This document shows, piece after piece, positions 41,930-52,228 of a DNA stretch of 64,000 nt. The translations under genes were made by a program, and so were the position numbers. Under the pieces are notes generated by a model, which was not told the origin of the DNA, ran no database searches, and saw nothing but the letters and a program-made list of their open reading frames with translations. This DNA is from Methylobacter luteus IMV-B-3098 (GTDB taxonomy: Bacteria > Pseudomonadota > Gammaproteobacteria > Methylococcales > Methylomonadaceae), in NCBI RefSeq assembly GCF_000427625.1, contig NZ_ATYJ01000014.1, forward strand, positions 1-64,000. Direction: 5' to 3'. Positions within the stretch are counted from its first letter, which is position 1; each line of letters begins with the position of its first letter.

Positions 41930-42725
41930 GGTTGTGTCGCAAAGTTTATCGGTCTGGGGTAATATTTTGCAATTTCTGAATTAATCGATGATCAGTTTTA
42001 GCGGCACCCAATTTCCCAAAGATGTTATTTTGTACGCGGTATTTTTCTACGTCAGATATGGTGTTTCGTATCGAGATGTGGAAGAAATATTTGCCGAACG
42101 AAACGTCAAGGTTGACCACTCGACACTGAATCGCTGGGTAATAAAATATTCTTCATCATTAGCTTTGGCTGCAAAGAAAAATAAACGAGCTGTTGCCACT
42201 TCGTGGAAGATGGATGAGACCTATATCCAGGTCAAAGGCCAGTGGGTCTACTTATACCGTGCTGTTGATAAGTTTGGCGACACCGTTGATTTCATGCTCT
42301 CCGAGAAACGCGATGAAGCCGCGGCCACTGCATTCTTTAAGCAAGCCATAGATAACAATGGCTTTCCAAAGAAAGTAGTCATGGACAAGAGCGGCGCAAA
42401 TTATGTTGGACTAGAAAATCTTAACTTCCTGCTGATGCTGGCCGGAATCATTAGTTTTGTTGAAATTCTTCAGATCAAATAGCTGAAGAATCTGATTGAA
42501 CAGGATCACCGCTTCATCAAGAAAATCACAAAGCCTATGATGGGTTTCAGAGCATTTCATTCGGCCAAAGCAACAATCGATGGCATCGAAACGGCACATA
42601 TGATCCGAAAAGGACAGTTGTCAGATGAGAACATTCCTGCCTACAAGCAATTCATGGCCTTAGCAGGATAGTCTTGCCTCCAGGGTAGGCATTCTCTGAC
42701 TTTAGCTAAACTTTGCGACACAACC
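41930..42725 (+). mobile_element. IS6-family insertion sequence (GGTTGTGTCGCAAAG type)
   Basis: A 796-bp element with perfect 19-bp terminal repeats (GGTTGTGTCGCAAAGTTTA and its inverse). It is nested in the start of another IS6-type relic. Different terminal repeats set it apart from the GGTTCTGTTGCG copies 1-3. Confidence 0.92.
41988..42671 (+). pseudogene. IS6-family transposase with in-frame amber stop
   Basis: The frame opens MISFSGTQFPKDVILYAVFFYVRYGVSYRDVEEIFAERN and contains D in WKMDETYIQVKGQWVYLYRAV and D in VVMDKSGANYVGLE. It stops at TAG 42480-42482, where relatives read QIKY(L)…. After the stop the same frame continues LIEQDHRFIKKITKPMMGFRAF… (the catalytic Glu) to a natural stop at 42669-42671. 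One point mutation of Tyr to amber therefore removes the third catalytic residue. Inactive unless suppressed. Confidence 0.9.
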
Positions 42726-42749
42726 TTTGCATGCTCTCCTAATCGGCGC

Positions 42750-43991
42750 TTACCTCTTACCCTGCATCCGGCCCCATTGAGGTACAGGCGGCGTTCCGTC
42801 CTGCATGAATCTAACCGGCACATAATATTTGGCGTATATCGTCTCGAGCTCAAGGAAAAGATGGTAAAGATCCACGCCGACATACTGATTGCCAATGATC
42901 TCGACGAGTGCAAGATGCAGGTGGGGCGAAATGCCGCCAAATGATACAACCGTACCAAGAAAATCGCCGCGCGCGACTTGTGAATTAACCCCAATATATC
43001 CTGGAACGTTCGTAATGTGGGTATAGAAACCACCCATCATATTATTAGAGTGTCTCATGAAGATTTGGGCGCCGTAGACGCCTCCATGATCTTGAGCCGG
43101 GTTATGTGGGGTGTACCTCGTCACATAACCATCAAATGCGGCGTACACCGCTGTGCCCGTTTGGGCGCCAAGATCCATCCCATACTGGATGTACCAATTC
43201 GGCCCTTGGTGGCCTCCTTGATTCGGTCCACCGTATCCCCTCGTGAATCCGGTCGGATCCACCGAGAACTGCATTTCCACATCGAATGCTGCTCTAACGT
43301 CGAGGGCTCTTTCGGCTGTGGTGTCGGCCTCGAGTCGGCACACAAGACCAAAATCTTCCTTTGAGGGTGCTGTTCGCGCCGGCCACAGCAACTCGCTTGG
43401 ATCGAGTCCCAGTTCTTCGACCAACGCAGCATTATTGAACAGCTGCTGATTACGGTCATTTCTGACCTTGATTGTCCCAACATCGGGATTGAATCGGCAT
43501 TCAGTTGCTGCGTCCGCCCATCGGCGCTCACTAACGTATGCCTGAAACCGTGGAAAATTGAAAGCTGGGCCCATCCCCCATGCCATGCTCAGTAGTCCGA
43601 GTTGCGCGTCTGCGGGCCAGTTTTGAAAGTCTCTGAAGTGCGCTCTACGCTCTAAGTATCTCTCCATCTCGAAAAGCTTGGAGAAGATAAGGTCATCGAT
43701 GGCGGCATCGGTCAGTCGTAGAGATGTAATGTTTTTGAACGCACCTCCCCCAAGCTGGGACAGATCCGTCCTGAGCTTCACTAAATCCCACGCATCATCG
43801 ATTTCATCAATGGAGGCGGTATCGCCAGTATTCTGGTCATACCATGGCAACGCCTCAGCCGTACTGCGTGGCTCAATAATGTTTCCCATTCCTGTTGTAA
43901 CAAAGCTTCTCGTATCCAAGTACATGAACGGAAGGCGGCCTTCGAGCGGATGATTGAATGCTATCCAGGTGGAATTTACGCTTTCTCGCAT
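42750..43991 (-). CDS. GH24-type lysozyme fused to an M23-like domain
   Basis: This 413-aa protein has two wall-hydrolase-like domains. N-terminal: HPLEGRLPFMYLDTRSFVTTGMG has E17, D26 and T32, spaced exactly as E11, D20 and T26 of T4 lysozyme, followed by a helical body (WPADAQLGLLSMAWGMGPAFNFPRFQAYVSERRW). C-terminal (~260-365): YGMDLGAQTGTAVYAAFDGYVTRY and SPHLHLALVEI resemble the LytM/M23 core with D273, H325 and HLH (H357, H359), but the first zinc ligand His is Q269. The lysozyme half should be active on peptidoglycan; the M23 half may be a binding domain. No signal peptide is visible. AGGAG precedes the ATG. It is the last gene of the neprosin cluster. Confidence 0.8.
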   Translation of the reverse strand: MRESVNSTWIAFNHPLEGRLPFMYLDTRSFVTTGMGNIIEPRSTAEALPWYDQNTGDTASIDEIDDAWDLVKLRTDLSQLGGGAFKNITSLRLTDAAIDDLIFSKLFEMERYLERRAHFRDFQNWPADAQLGLLSMAWGMGPAFNFPRFQAYVSERRWADAATECRFNPDVGTIKVRNDRNQQLFNNAALVEELGLDPSELLWPARTAPSKEDFGLVCRLEADTTAERALDVRAAFDVEMQFSVDPTGFTRGYGGPNQGGHQGPNWYIQYGMDLGAQTGTAVYAAFDGYVTRYTPHNPAQDHGGVYGAQIFMRHSNNMMGGFYTHITNVPGYIGVNSQVARGDFLGTVVSFGGISPHLHLALVEIIGNQYVGVDLYHLFLELETIYAKYYVPVRFMQDGTPPVPQWGRMQGKR

Positions 43992-44088
43992 ACAGTATTC
44001 TCCTATTATGCTAATTGGTAATTGCGGTCGATGCAGGCATTGACTGTGTGTTGTAAATTAGGCAAACAGACCGCATATTTCTCATATT

Positions 44089-45801
44089 TCAAGAGCTGGG
44101 AATGACGATTAGGACGGGCGTGGGCATCTGAAGTCCCTTCGTTATTCGGCAAGCGTTTGGTACTGGAATGTACGTACAATCACATGCCAGAAATTCTTTA
44201 TCATGCGTACCAGGCAGATCCTCATTGGGAATAAAATCTATTTTGCAATCAATCGATTGTCCTGTGGGACATCTATGTCCCATCTCGGTACAGTTATTTA
44301 TACATTGAATCCACTCGGAACGTGAGAATCCATGAGGTGGCGCCCTTGATGAGCCTTTCCATTCTGTCCTTTCAGGCTGTATCCCTCCACAGGTTCCATT
44401 TTCTTCCTTGGATGTTTCCTGTATCTCAACAGGATCCGCGATTAAGGCCAATGCAGGTAATTCACCGTGATCAAGGGACATAAATTGGTCTACTATGCCA
44501 GCCGACAATCTTAGGCTTAATCCCGTCGTATTTGATGGATTCACACTGTGACGAGAAACAAACGTTTCGGCTTTTTTCGTCTGTAGAAGCCTTAAAGGCT
44601 TAATTAAGCGAAAATCTGGAATTATAGAAAAACCGGCATTATTTCTCTGTACCGTCAAGGTTAAAATACCATCCCTATTCTGACTATTGCCGGTAGAGGT
44701 AGCTTGGGTGACGATCGCCTTGAACTGAAGCGGTTCGCATAAGGAAGGTGATGCCGTGCCGTGCTGACAATTTCCTAATTTAGTGACAAAGAATTGAATA
44801 AACGGATTGCCTGTATTACCTTTAGCAAAATTGAAATTGAAAGTCGTCTGTATTGATATTGGTGGAGTTTGGAAAACGCCAAATCCGTCATTGGCGAATA
44901 CTTTCAAGCTCATGTCTTCATCATATGTAATGATGTCAAGCTTATCACCTGGTTTATCACCCTTTGCATCATTGGGATCGAGTACGCCGAGCAAAAGCGT
45001 TGGTGCACCGCCTGCACCAACAACTTTCTGAATATTTCTGAAATTGCCATCACCGGAGTTCTGCAAGAATATGATTGATGATCCTCCTTTGATCACCAAA
45101 TCAGTTTTGCCGCCATCCCTGAATCTATCAGAGGCTATCATGGCTTCTGGTTGGAAGTTATCGAGGGAGATGGGAGGCGATGGTTCAAACACGCCATTAC
45201 CATTGTTGTGCAGAATGTTGAGTATCCCATTGGCTGTAGCGATGGCAATATCGAGAGTGTTGGAACTTCGAAAATGGCCTATTGCCATTGCCACGGGTAC
45301 TTCATCGGCTGCTAGCGGAAAAATGGGATCGCGCACAGGCATGAAATGCCCTTGTCCATCGCCGCGGAAAACTCTGAGCCTCGCGCTACGGTTGAATTGA
45401 TCAAGGCCACTGATGATCACAATATCCTCATTATCATCGCCATCGAACTTTCCGGTAGCGATAAGGCTGGGATTCTTGCCTACTGGTGTAGGAGGCTGTC
45501 CTTCAGGGGGAACTGCCGGTGATCTAAAACAGCCATCCTGATTGCTCAATAGCACGGATAAGGCCTCCTCATCGCGCCCCTTGTCTCTGATCGTGCTCAC
45601 ATAAGCAAGATCGCGCACCGGGGCGGTTGACAACTTATTATGGAAATTGCCTGAAACAAACAGGCGCGGATTCTTACCCAACCGCGTTATGGCTACCCCT
45701 GGCTCGGCCGTGCACTCTGGTGCGGCGGCCAGTGCAGAGCCCAGAAAAAACACCAGCATTGGCGCAGCCAAGAAAGTGCTGATTTTATGATGCAAAACCA
45801 T
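44089..45801 (-). CDS. Secreted FG-GAP/VCBS-repeat protein A
   Basis: This 570-aa protein from ATG 45801 (AAGGAGGAAGCT upstream) has a Sec signal (LAAPMLVFFLGSALA-AA). Repeated blade units follow: GKFDGDDNEDIVIISGLDQFNRSARLRVFRGDGQGHF, IGHFRSSNTLDIAIATANGILNILHNNGNGVFEP, DRFRDGGKTDLVIKGGSSIIFLQNSGDGNF, DKLDIITYDEDMSLKVFANDGFGVF. These are FG-GAP/VCBS beta-propeller repeats with calcium-loop-like D-x-D/N patterns. A C-terminal region with Cys residues (CIN…CTEMGHRCPTG…CKIDF…CDCTY) may be disulfide-linked. It is exported, presumably binding or adhesive. It is a tandem paralog of the next gene. Confidence 0.85.
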   Translation of the reverse strand: MVLHHKISTFLAAPMLVFFLGSALAAAPECTAEPGVAITRLGKNPRLFVSGNFHNKLSTAPVRDLAYVSTIRDKGRDEEALSVLLSNQDGCFRSPAVPPEGQPPTPVGKNPSLIATGKFDGDDNEDIVIISGLDQFNRSARLRVFRGDGQGHFMPVRDPIFPLAADEVPVAMAIGHFRSSNTLDIAIATANGILNILHNNGNGVFEPSPPISLDNFQPEAMIASDRFRDGGKTDLVIKGGSSIIFLQNSGDGNFRNIQKVVGAGGAPTLLLGVLDPNDAKGDKPGDKLDIITYDEDMSLKVFANDGFGVFQTPPISIQTTFNFNFAKGNTGNPFIQFFVTKLGNCQHGTASPSLCEPLQFKAIVTQATSTGNSQNRDGILTLTVQRNNAGFSIIPDFRLIKPLRLLQTKKAETFVSRHSVNPSNTTGLSLRLSAGIVDQFMSLDHGELPALALIADPVEIQETSKEENGTCGGIQPERTEWKGSSRAPPHGFSRSEWIQCINNCTEMGHRCPTGQSIDCKIDFIPNEDLPGTHDKEFLACDCTYIPVPNACRITKGLQMPTPVLIVIPSS

Positions 45802-46109
45802 AGCTTCCTCCTTATGTCTTTTGAAAAAGCTGTGAGGGACGGCGCACCTGAATGTGGAACGGTACAAATTCACCTGTTCAAACATACTTCACCAGCACCA
45901 TGCCCTGCCCCATTCTGGTAAACCTGCATGTCAACAAAGGCGTTAAGCCGTCTCTTGCCGCCTTCCGGACAGCTCAAAGATAAAACTACATAAATTCTGG
46001 CGCTCAGCGGTGCACAGAGGTGGTGCACGGGCAAAAGCTTGACGGTTACCACTGACACGGATTCTGGCCATGTAGCGCAAATTCTTTTCGGCAGAGGCCT
46101 CCATACCCC

Positions 46110-47789
46110 TCACCTGATGTCAAAAACCAGCATGACGGGCGTTGACAATTCCTTTGTTATCTCACATGCAGGTGGAGGGAGAGGTTGTTCTATGCAATCA
46201 CAATACCAACCCTCACTCGAATGTCCTTCACAAAAAGGTTTTTCTCCAAAGCCACAGCTACACTCTTCCATACATGCATGAAGAGTTGGATAACGAGTTA
46301 GAGAGTGGGCTGCAACAGGTCGAAGCAGCCCTTCTATTGGTCCCGCTACGGGCTGTATCCCCCTGCAATTCCTATCTATGATCGTTTTCTCAACGAAGTT
46401 CGTGATCAAGGCCAATGCGGGCGGTAGTAGTACGCCACCAGAAGCCATAAACTGGTCCGCCACACCAGCATGTGCCCTTAGTCTCAGCGAGTGATGCCGA
46501 CCATCGGAGCGTATTAGATCAGCTTTTTTCACCACTAATGGGAGCGACGGCAAGGCGAATGCGAATGGCTTAAGTGTCGGGCGCACGGAAATACCATCGT
46601 TATTGCTCTCCAGAGTCAGTATGCCCCTTATGGTGACTGCCTTGAGCCGAAACGGTTCACATGAGGAAGGCGATGTCGAGCTATGCGTCTCAGTACAATC
46701 GCCGGAATTAGCAACAAAGAACCGGGCAAACTGACTGCCCTTGCTATCAGTGTTGTCCTGATGACCAATGTCGGCGTCAACAAAACTGAAATTCTCTTTC
46801 TTGATATTTTCTCCTCCCTTCCATAGTAGGGATTGCGGAGGATTGAAAGCACCTGAGCCATCATTGACGAACACTTTCAAGGTCATATCTCGATCAAAGG
46901 TAATGATGTCAAGCTTATCGCCTGCTTTATTGCCCATTGCATCATTGGGATCGAGCACGCCGAGCAAAAGCGTTGGCACATTGCCGGCACCAGCAATAAC
47001 CTGCCTATTCGGAAAAGTGCCGCTGCCGGAGTTCTTCAAGAACATGATCGCTGATCTCCCTCTGATCACCAAATCAGTATTGCCGCCATCCCTGAATCTA
47101 TCCGAGGCTACTATGGCCTCTGGCCCAAAATTGCCGAGAGAGATGGGCTGTGATGGTTCAAACTCCCCATTGCCTTTGTTGAATAGAATGTTGAGTATTC
47201 CTTTTGAGCTAACGATAGCAAGATCGATAGGCTTATTAGGCATGCTGGAGCTCCGGAAGTGACCTATTGCCATTGCCACAGGTACTTCATTTGCTTGGAG
47301 TGGAAAAAAGGGAGACATGGGCGTGAAATGCCCTTGCCCCTTGCCGCGAAAAATTCTGAGCCTTGCACTACGGTTAAATTGATCAAGGCCATTGCCGATC
47401 ACAATATCCTCATTTTTGTCGCCATCGAACTTTCCGGCAGCGATAAGGCTGGGATTCTCGCCTACCAGTGTAGGAGGCTGGCCTACAGCGGGAGCTGGCG
47501 GTGATCTGAAGCAGCCATTCTGATTGCTCAATAGTACGGATAAGGCCTCCACGGTGCGGTCCTTGTCTCTGATTGTGCTCACATAGGCGAGATCGCGCAC
47601 CTAAACGCCGGGCATCTGGTTCTGGTTGTGGAAATTGCTCGAAACAAACAGGCGCGAGTTTTGACCCAGCCGCGTTATGGCTACCCCTGACTCGGGCGTG
47701 CACTGCGGCGCGGCAGCCAGTGCAGAGCCCAGAAAAAACATCAGTACTGGCACAGCCAAATAAATGCTGATTTTATCATGCAGAATCAT
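46110..47789 (-). pseudogene. Secreted FG-GAP/VCBS-repeat protein B, interrupted by an amber codon
   Basis: The gene starts at ATG 47789 (AAGGAGGACGCT upstream) with signal LAVPVLMFFLGSALA-AA and is strongly similar to the 44089 paralog. After NFHNQNQMPGV an in-frame TAG at 47601-47603 occurs, and the same frame continues VRDLAYVSTIRDKDRTVEALSVLLSNQNGCF to 46110. The paralog has NFHNKLSTAPVRDLAY at this point, so the amber lies exactly in a linker. Repeats match the paralog (GKFDGDKNEDIVIG, LDLAIVSSKGILNILFNKGNGEFEP etc.) and the C-terminus is Cys-rich. Either a fresh mutation or translation restart at the next GTG (which would lack a signal peptide). Confidence 0.85.
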
Positions 47790-47853
47790 AGCGTCCTCCT
47801 TATTCCTCTCGAGCAGATTTCGGTTATACCCTCATGTCAGACACCACCTGTTA

Positions 47854-50800
47854 TCAGTCCACTCTTATGGTATCGGCATAGACGAGCCTACTGGAGGCTC
47901 TGTGGGCTTCCCCACTGGCTCCCATGAGCCATGCTTGGCCGTCCGGACAGTCATTCTCCGGAAAGTGCTCGAATTCCTGAATGACGATGCGGTATTGTTT
48001 CGATCCTGGAGAGGCTGGCAACAACACATATCCAGTCCAAAGTCGCCCTTGAGTTAGAGGCCCATCGGGAATGGGCTGTTGTTGTTGCGCCGCATTCGGC
48101 AGGGTCCAGCCTAAGTTATCGTCCCAATGTTGGTGCGCCATATCGCGTTCCTCAAGGATTACCTCGACAGTGGGCTGGACCGGTGCCGGTGCGAGAGTTT
48201 CGGCGTCAGTCGAAGCGGCACGGATTGCGAGCGCGCTGACAGTTATGGTGAGCTTGCGCTTATCTGGATGACTGGGGCTTGGGCTGAAGGAAAGAGTTGC
48301 CATACGATCGGGGGCCAACTGATGCATGCCGGCATGCACCACAGGTGAGACGTGCATGCCATTGAGCGAATTTTTCTGATAGCGGGCCAGCGCCAGCTCC
48401 TTAAAAGGGAAATATTCGGAGCCAACATTGAATATGATATCGCTATACCAGAGTCCTCGCTCCTCATCAAAATGGACGTCGAAAGGATATATCTTGCCAT
48501 CATACTCTGAACCAGGAGCCCTGGCAGGACTGCCATTAGGTTTGATCGCGTTAATTGCCGAGGAAGGTGTTGCTAAGATTGGATCACGGCCCCACCTGCT
48601 AAAGCCTGGTGCTTGTGAATCAATGACAGCCAGTTTTTCATCTTTCCCGGACGAATACCAAGTCGCGCCGAGATAAACTCTTAAGCCTCCTCCATACCGT
48701 GCACTCTGGATCACGTTTGATTCCTCATCGATCGTCCAGCCAAATGACGGGATAATATATATAATTTCAGGAGCGGCGGGTTTGTCCGAACTGAGAATGG
48801 CAATGGTTTTTGGCTTAGAGGTCTGAATGAGATTGTTGGGATCATTAGTGATGCTGGCTGGAAAATACTCGCGGAAGCGGGTTGTAGCAACCAGTCGATA
48901 AGTTACGAGGCGATACTTGGTGTCGCCGAACTCATGCCTCGCTGAATAGCGCTTTGAAGTAGCCGCCATGTCTGGTGCGAGAAACTCAATGCGCTTTGCT
49001 CCATCATACTTCGCGATCGGCATAACGTTTGAAGGTGGCGATACAGGAATCGTGGTAGGTTCCGGCACGGATCCAGCAGAGCAATTCAGTACCGTGGTCG
49101 GGATTTGCACTTCGAAGACATGGGTATTGATCATTGATGTCTTCTCGCTAGATGTCTCCTGCTCCTCCCACTCTGCGAAGAGGTCGACCTTTGCTGTGCT
49201 ACGAGCATGAATATTGAAGGCGCCGGAGATATAGGCTACCGTACCATGTGGAAACCTGCGGCTATCCAAACGCATATCCCCCGCTTCAATGGGCGGCTTG
49301 ACCGGCTTCTGTACCGCATGCACCAATGTTACCTTTCGGGGTGGAGTAAGCATGGCAAGTGCTCCATGTTCGGCCATATTGAGAAAGTGCTTTTCATCGA
49401 TCGATTCAGAAACCTGCTTGCGCCACCAATCATGAAGCCCGTGCTGTTCGGCATCTTGTCGTAGTGGGTAAGAGCCGATCCAAATCGTGCACATCTGACT
49501 AGGGGCGAGGCGCACCGTCAATACCCGCTCTGCGTTGTTCCATTTAGGCAGGTCCGGCACTACATCGCCTGCGATCTCGTCAAGTCGTAACCGGAACGGC
49601 AAGCGTTCCGGCCATTTGTCGATTGGCCCGAAATGGATCTTGGTCAGAAAACCCAAGTCGGTCTCTACCTGCGCATTGAGGGGTTGGACATCCAACCACT
49701 TCAGCTCACCATCGTCGTTGAGCTCTCCAGTTGTGCCAGTTACGTTGGAGCCTGGCAGCCCAAAAAGAGCGGCACCGTATGCTAACGGGTCCGGCAGATA
49801 GGGGATCCGAAGCTGTTCCTCGTAGTGGACATTATAGCCGCTGTCGGGGCCTTGCAGTTTCACGAAGCGAATGCCGCTCGTAACCGTTTCGCCAGTTCCT
49901 AAATCAATATTGGGGAAATACTCGCGCTTGCCCGTATCGAGGTTGGTTACGAAATTACTCTCGAAGCTGCCATTCTCTCTTCGGCAGATATTGTAGTAAC
50001 GGCCTGGATTTCCGTTCCGGCCGAATGCTCCGTCCAAAAGTCCGTGGTTCTCGATCATCATCAACGCTTGCTTTGGCGGAGCGACGTGGCGTTCGTTCAC
50101 ACCTTTGTACTTTGGATCACCAAGACTGGCTGCGTAAGCTGCCGCAGTCGATCCATTACTGCGGATCACCATCACATCAATCGATTCGCCCTCGGTGAAC
50201 ACTTCTCTCGGGACCAACTCCGGCGCACTGATGGGTTCGAACCGGCGGTAGCGGAAATCTTTCGGTTCTCCGAGCAGAATAGGCGTTCGGCTGCCTTGGG
50301 CTTTTAGCGCTTCAACAACGGCATCGGCTTCTTCAATAGTAGGGCCATTTCCGGCCAGATCCACTGTGCGCGCCCGTACTTGATAATAACTGCCGAATCG
50401 CAGTTGCGGAAGACTGTAATCTGGCGGTTTGAAATCGATCTCCAATTGCGGAAGCCCAACCAAGCCATGAGAATATGCTGGTTCAGCTTGTGGCAACATA
50501 TCAATCGGATTGGCTGGTGGTGATGCCGATAGGCTCCATCCTTTCCAGTGAAACAATGATTCCGGCGCATAAACCGGGTTCGGCTCGTCTGCCGATAGCA
50601 AGTTGGGGGCGTGGCTTTGGACTAATGTCGGTTGAATAAATCCTTCATCAGTACAGTTGATCCGTGTGAATTGTCCTGTGCAGGGATGTTTGTAGTCATA
50701 GGTCCCGATACGTTTGTGTAATGACAGCCACGGTATTTCTGATCCCTGACCGAAACTGTCAAATTGAAAATTAGCGGGGAAACGGCGGATGTCGATGCGA

Positions 50801-52209
50801 TAGCCACGCACGAGGTCTTCCGCAAACAGATTTGTAAATTCGTTGTTTCTTTGCAAGGCATTTTCATGATCCTCAGCCCTACGCATACCCGCGATCAATG
50901 TGGGTACATTATCGCTACGCACTAACGCTATGCCACTCGTGCGGATTGATGGCGCACCTGTCTCATCAGTTTTGTCAATGGGATGGTCTGAGCGATACTC
51001 CTCTGAGACGATTGCCTCAATTGTATTCATGAGCTTAATGGCTGCTCCATCTGTATCGATTTGTATCAGATCATACTGATGCGGCGAACCTAAATTCAGC
51101 AAACCACCGATGATCTCCAGATCATGCGCTGCTGAGGCCGGCTGAGCATCGTCGTCTGCATGTCGGGGAGCGGCGGCGAACATGGGAAACGGTAATGCAC
51201 TGCCGGAGGATCGGAGATCAAGAAGATATTTCGTATTCGGAGTATAGGCATCGTTGCCAATAGGAGCGACTCTAAGTGTTTTGACGTCACCATATATTGA
51301 TATGGGGATCTTATCAGCGTCGACTTCGATGTCAATGACCAATCCTAATTTCCTCAACAGATGCGGATACTCGCCCAAAGCTGATAGTATCTGATGAAAG
51401 TCAATCTTTTTCGAATCATCGCTCGCGTCGGAGAGTTGTGGTCCATTTGAATTGCGCCGCGATGAAACTCGGGCATGAAACGCAGCGAGCTGGGCGAAGG
51501 CTGAAGCCGGGTTCTCGGTTCTGGGAATGATCGGTACAGCTTCCTGTGCACCACTGCGAGCAAGTGCGCTGGCAACTTTAATTGCATGAAAAAGTTTTTC
51601 CTCAAATGATATAGTGGAATCGCGGCGCAGAAGATTGTCACTGAGTATCCGGTGCATCGAGGCAAGCTCATCCTGGGACAAATTTTCCAGATTATTATCT
51701 AAGCGGTCAAAGTTAAGTGTCCCGGTATTTGGAACAATTGACTCATAGATGGGTTGAAAAGCGCGTTTCAATGTTTCGCTACCTACCAGAAGATAGGGTG
51801 ACGCTTTACCTACGTCGCCGTACCCTTTGTAAAGGCTCTCTACTATTTGATTTGCGGCGTACGAGCTGTAGGCTTCATGCCGGACCTGGAACTCATGCGA
51901 GCGTACAAAGATTCTTTTATTGAATAATGCCTGCCAAAATTCTGACTTCGGTTCCGGATCAGTGACGATCTTGGTCTCCACAGGGTTTGCGACATCGTCC
52001 TCTACGATAAGTTTAATAGCAAATGATGGAGCCTGTAATCGCCCTGGCCAATCGAGAAAATCATAAAACTCATCCAAATCCCCTGTCTGCTGAGTTCTAT
52101 CAAATCGCAGTCGCGGCGAAATAAAGACAGACAGCTTGAGTACGTGTCTAGAATCTTCACGGTGGATTCCATTCGGCAGAACAGTCCAGATAATCTGTTG
52201 ATTTACCAT
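47854..52209 (-). CDS. Very large protein of unknown function (1451 aa)
   Basis: It starts at ATG 52209 (MVNQQIIWTVLPNG), preceded by TAGGAGGATTC. The longer frame (52269) reaches into the upstream gene. No signal peptide or membrane helix is seen. Visible features: a beginning with IIWTVLPNGIHRE…LKLSVFISPRLRF; a mid-region FGSYYQVRARTVDLAGNGP (~residue 610) like an Ig/fibronectin-type strand pattern; GLLDGAFGRNGNPGRYYNI; NVHYEEQLRIPYLPDPLAYGAALFGLPG; and a late region SEYFPFKELALARYQKNSLNG…VVHAGMHQLAPDR. The composition is soluble, beta-rich and rich in Pro. I do not recognise a family and suggest no function. It lies 19 bp after the 960-aa gene, so they should be made together. Confidence 0.75.
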   Translation of the reverse strand: MVNQQIIWTVLPNGIHREDSRHVLKLSVFISPRLRFDRTQQTGDLDEFYDFLDWPGRLQAPSFAIKLIVEDDVANPVETKIVTDPEPKSEFWQALFNKRIFVRSHEFQVRHEAYSSYAANQIVESLYKGYGDVGKASPYLLVGSETLKRAFQPIYESIVPNTGTLNFDRLDNNLENLSQDELASMHRILSDNLLRRDSTISFEEKLFHAIKVASALARSGAQEAVPIIPRTENPASAFAQLAAFHARVSSRRNSNGPQLSDASDDSKKIDFHQILSALGEYPHLLRKLGLVIDIEVDADKIPISIYGDVKTLRVAPIGNDAYTPNTKYLLDLRSSGSALPFPMFAAAPRHADDDAQPASAAHDLEIIGGLLNLGSPHQYDLIQIDTDGAAIKLMNTIEAIVSEEYRSDHPIDKTDETGAPSIRTSGIALVRSDNVPTLIAGMRRAEDHENALQRNNEFTNLFAEDLVRGYRIDIRRFPANFQFDSFGQGSEIPWLSLHKRIGTYDYKHPCTGQFTRINCTDEGFIQPTLVQSHAPNLLSADEPNPVYAPESLFHWKGWSLSASPPANPIDMLPQAEPAYSHGLVGLPQLEIDFKPPDYSLPQLRFGSYYQVRARTVDLAGNGPTIEEADAVVEALKAQGSRTPILLGEPKDFRYRRFEPISAPELVPREVFTEGESIDVMVIRSNGSTAAAYAASLGDPKYKGVNERHVAPPKQALMMIENHGLLDGAFGRNGNPGRYYNICRRENGSFESNFVTNLDTGKREYFPNIDLGTGETVTSGIRFVKLQGPDSGYNVHYEEQLRIPYLPDPLAYGAALFGLPGSNVTGTTGELNDDGELKWLDVQPLNAQVETDLGFLTKIHFGPIDKWPERLPFRLRLDEIAGDVVPDLPKWNNAERVLTVRLAPSQMCTIWIGSYPLRQDAEQHGLHDWWRKQVSESIDEKHFLNMAEHGALAMLTPPRKVTLVHAVQKPVKPPIEAGDMRLDSRRFPHGTVAYISGAFNIHARSTAKVDLFAEWEEQETSSEKTSMINTHVFEVQIPTTVLNCSAGSVPEPTTIPVSPPSNVMPIAKYDGAKRIEFLAPDMAATSKRYSARHEFGDTKYRLVTYRLVATTRFREYFPASITNDPNNLIQTSKPKTIAILSSDKPAAPEIIYIIPSFGWTIDEESNVIQSARYGGGLRVYLGATWYSSGKDEKLAVIDSQAPGFSRWGRDPILATPSSAINAIKPNGSPARAPGSEYDGKIYPFDVHFDEERGLWYSDIIFNVGSEYFPFKELALARYQKNSLNGMHVSPVVHAGMHQLAPDRMATLSFSPSPSHPDKRKLTITVSALAIRAASTDAETLAPAPVQPTVEVILEERDMAHQHWDDNLGWTLPNAAQQQQPIPDGPLTQGRLWTGYVLLPASPGSKQYRIVIQEFEHFPENDCPDGQAWLMGASGEAHRASSRLVYADTIRVD

Positions 52210-52228
52210 GAATCCTCCTATCAAAAAT

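Noticed and set aside
42480-47603. Amber-codon recoding, because TAG interrupts both a transposase and a VCBS gene
   Set aside because: Many other genes here end normally with TAG (for example the IS481 transposase and the TrhA-like gene), so general suppression is unlikely.
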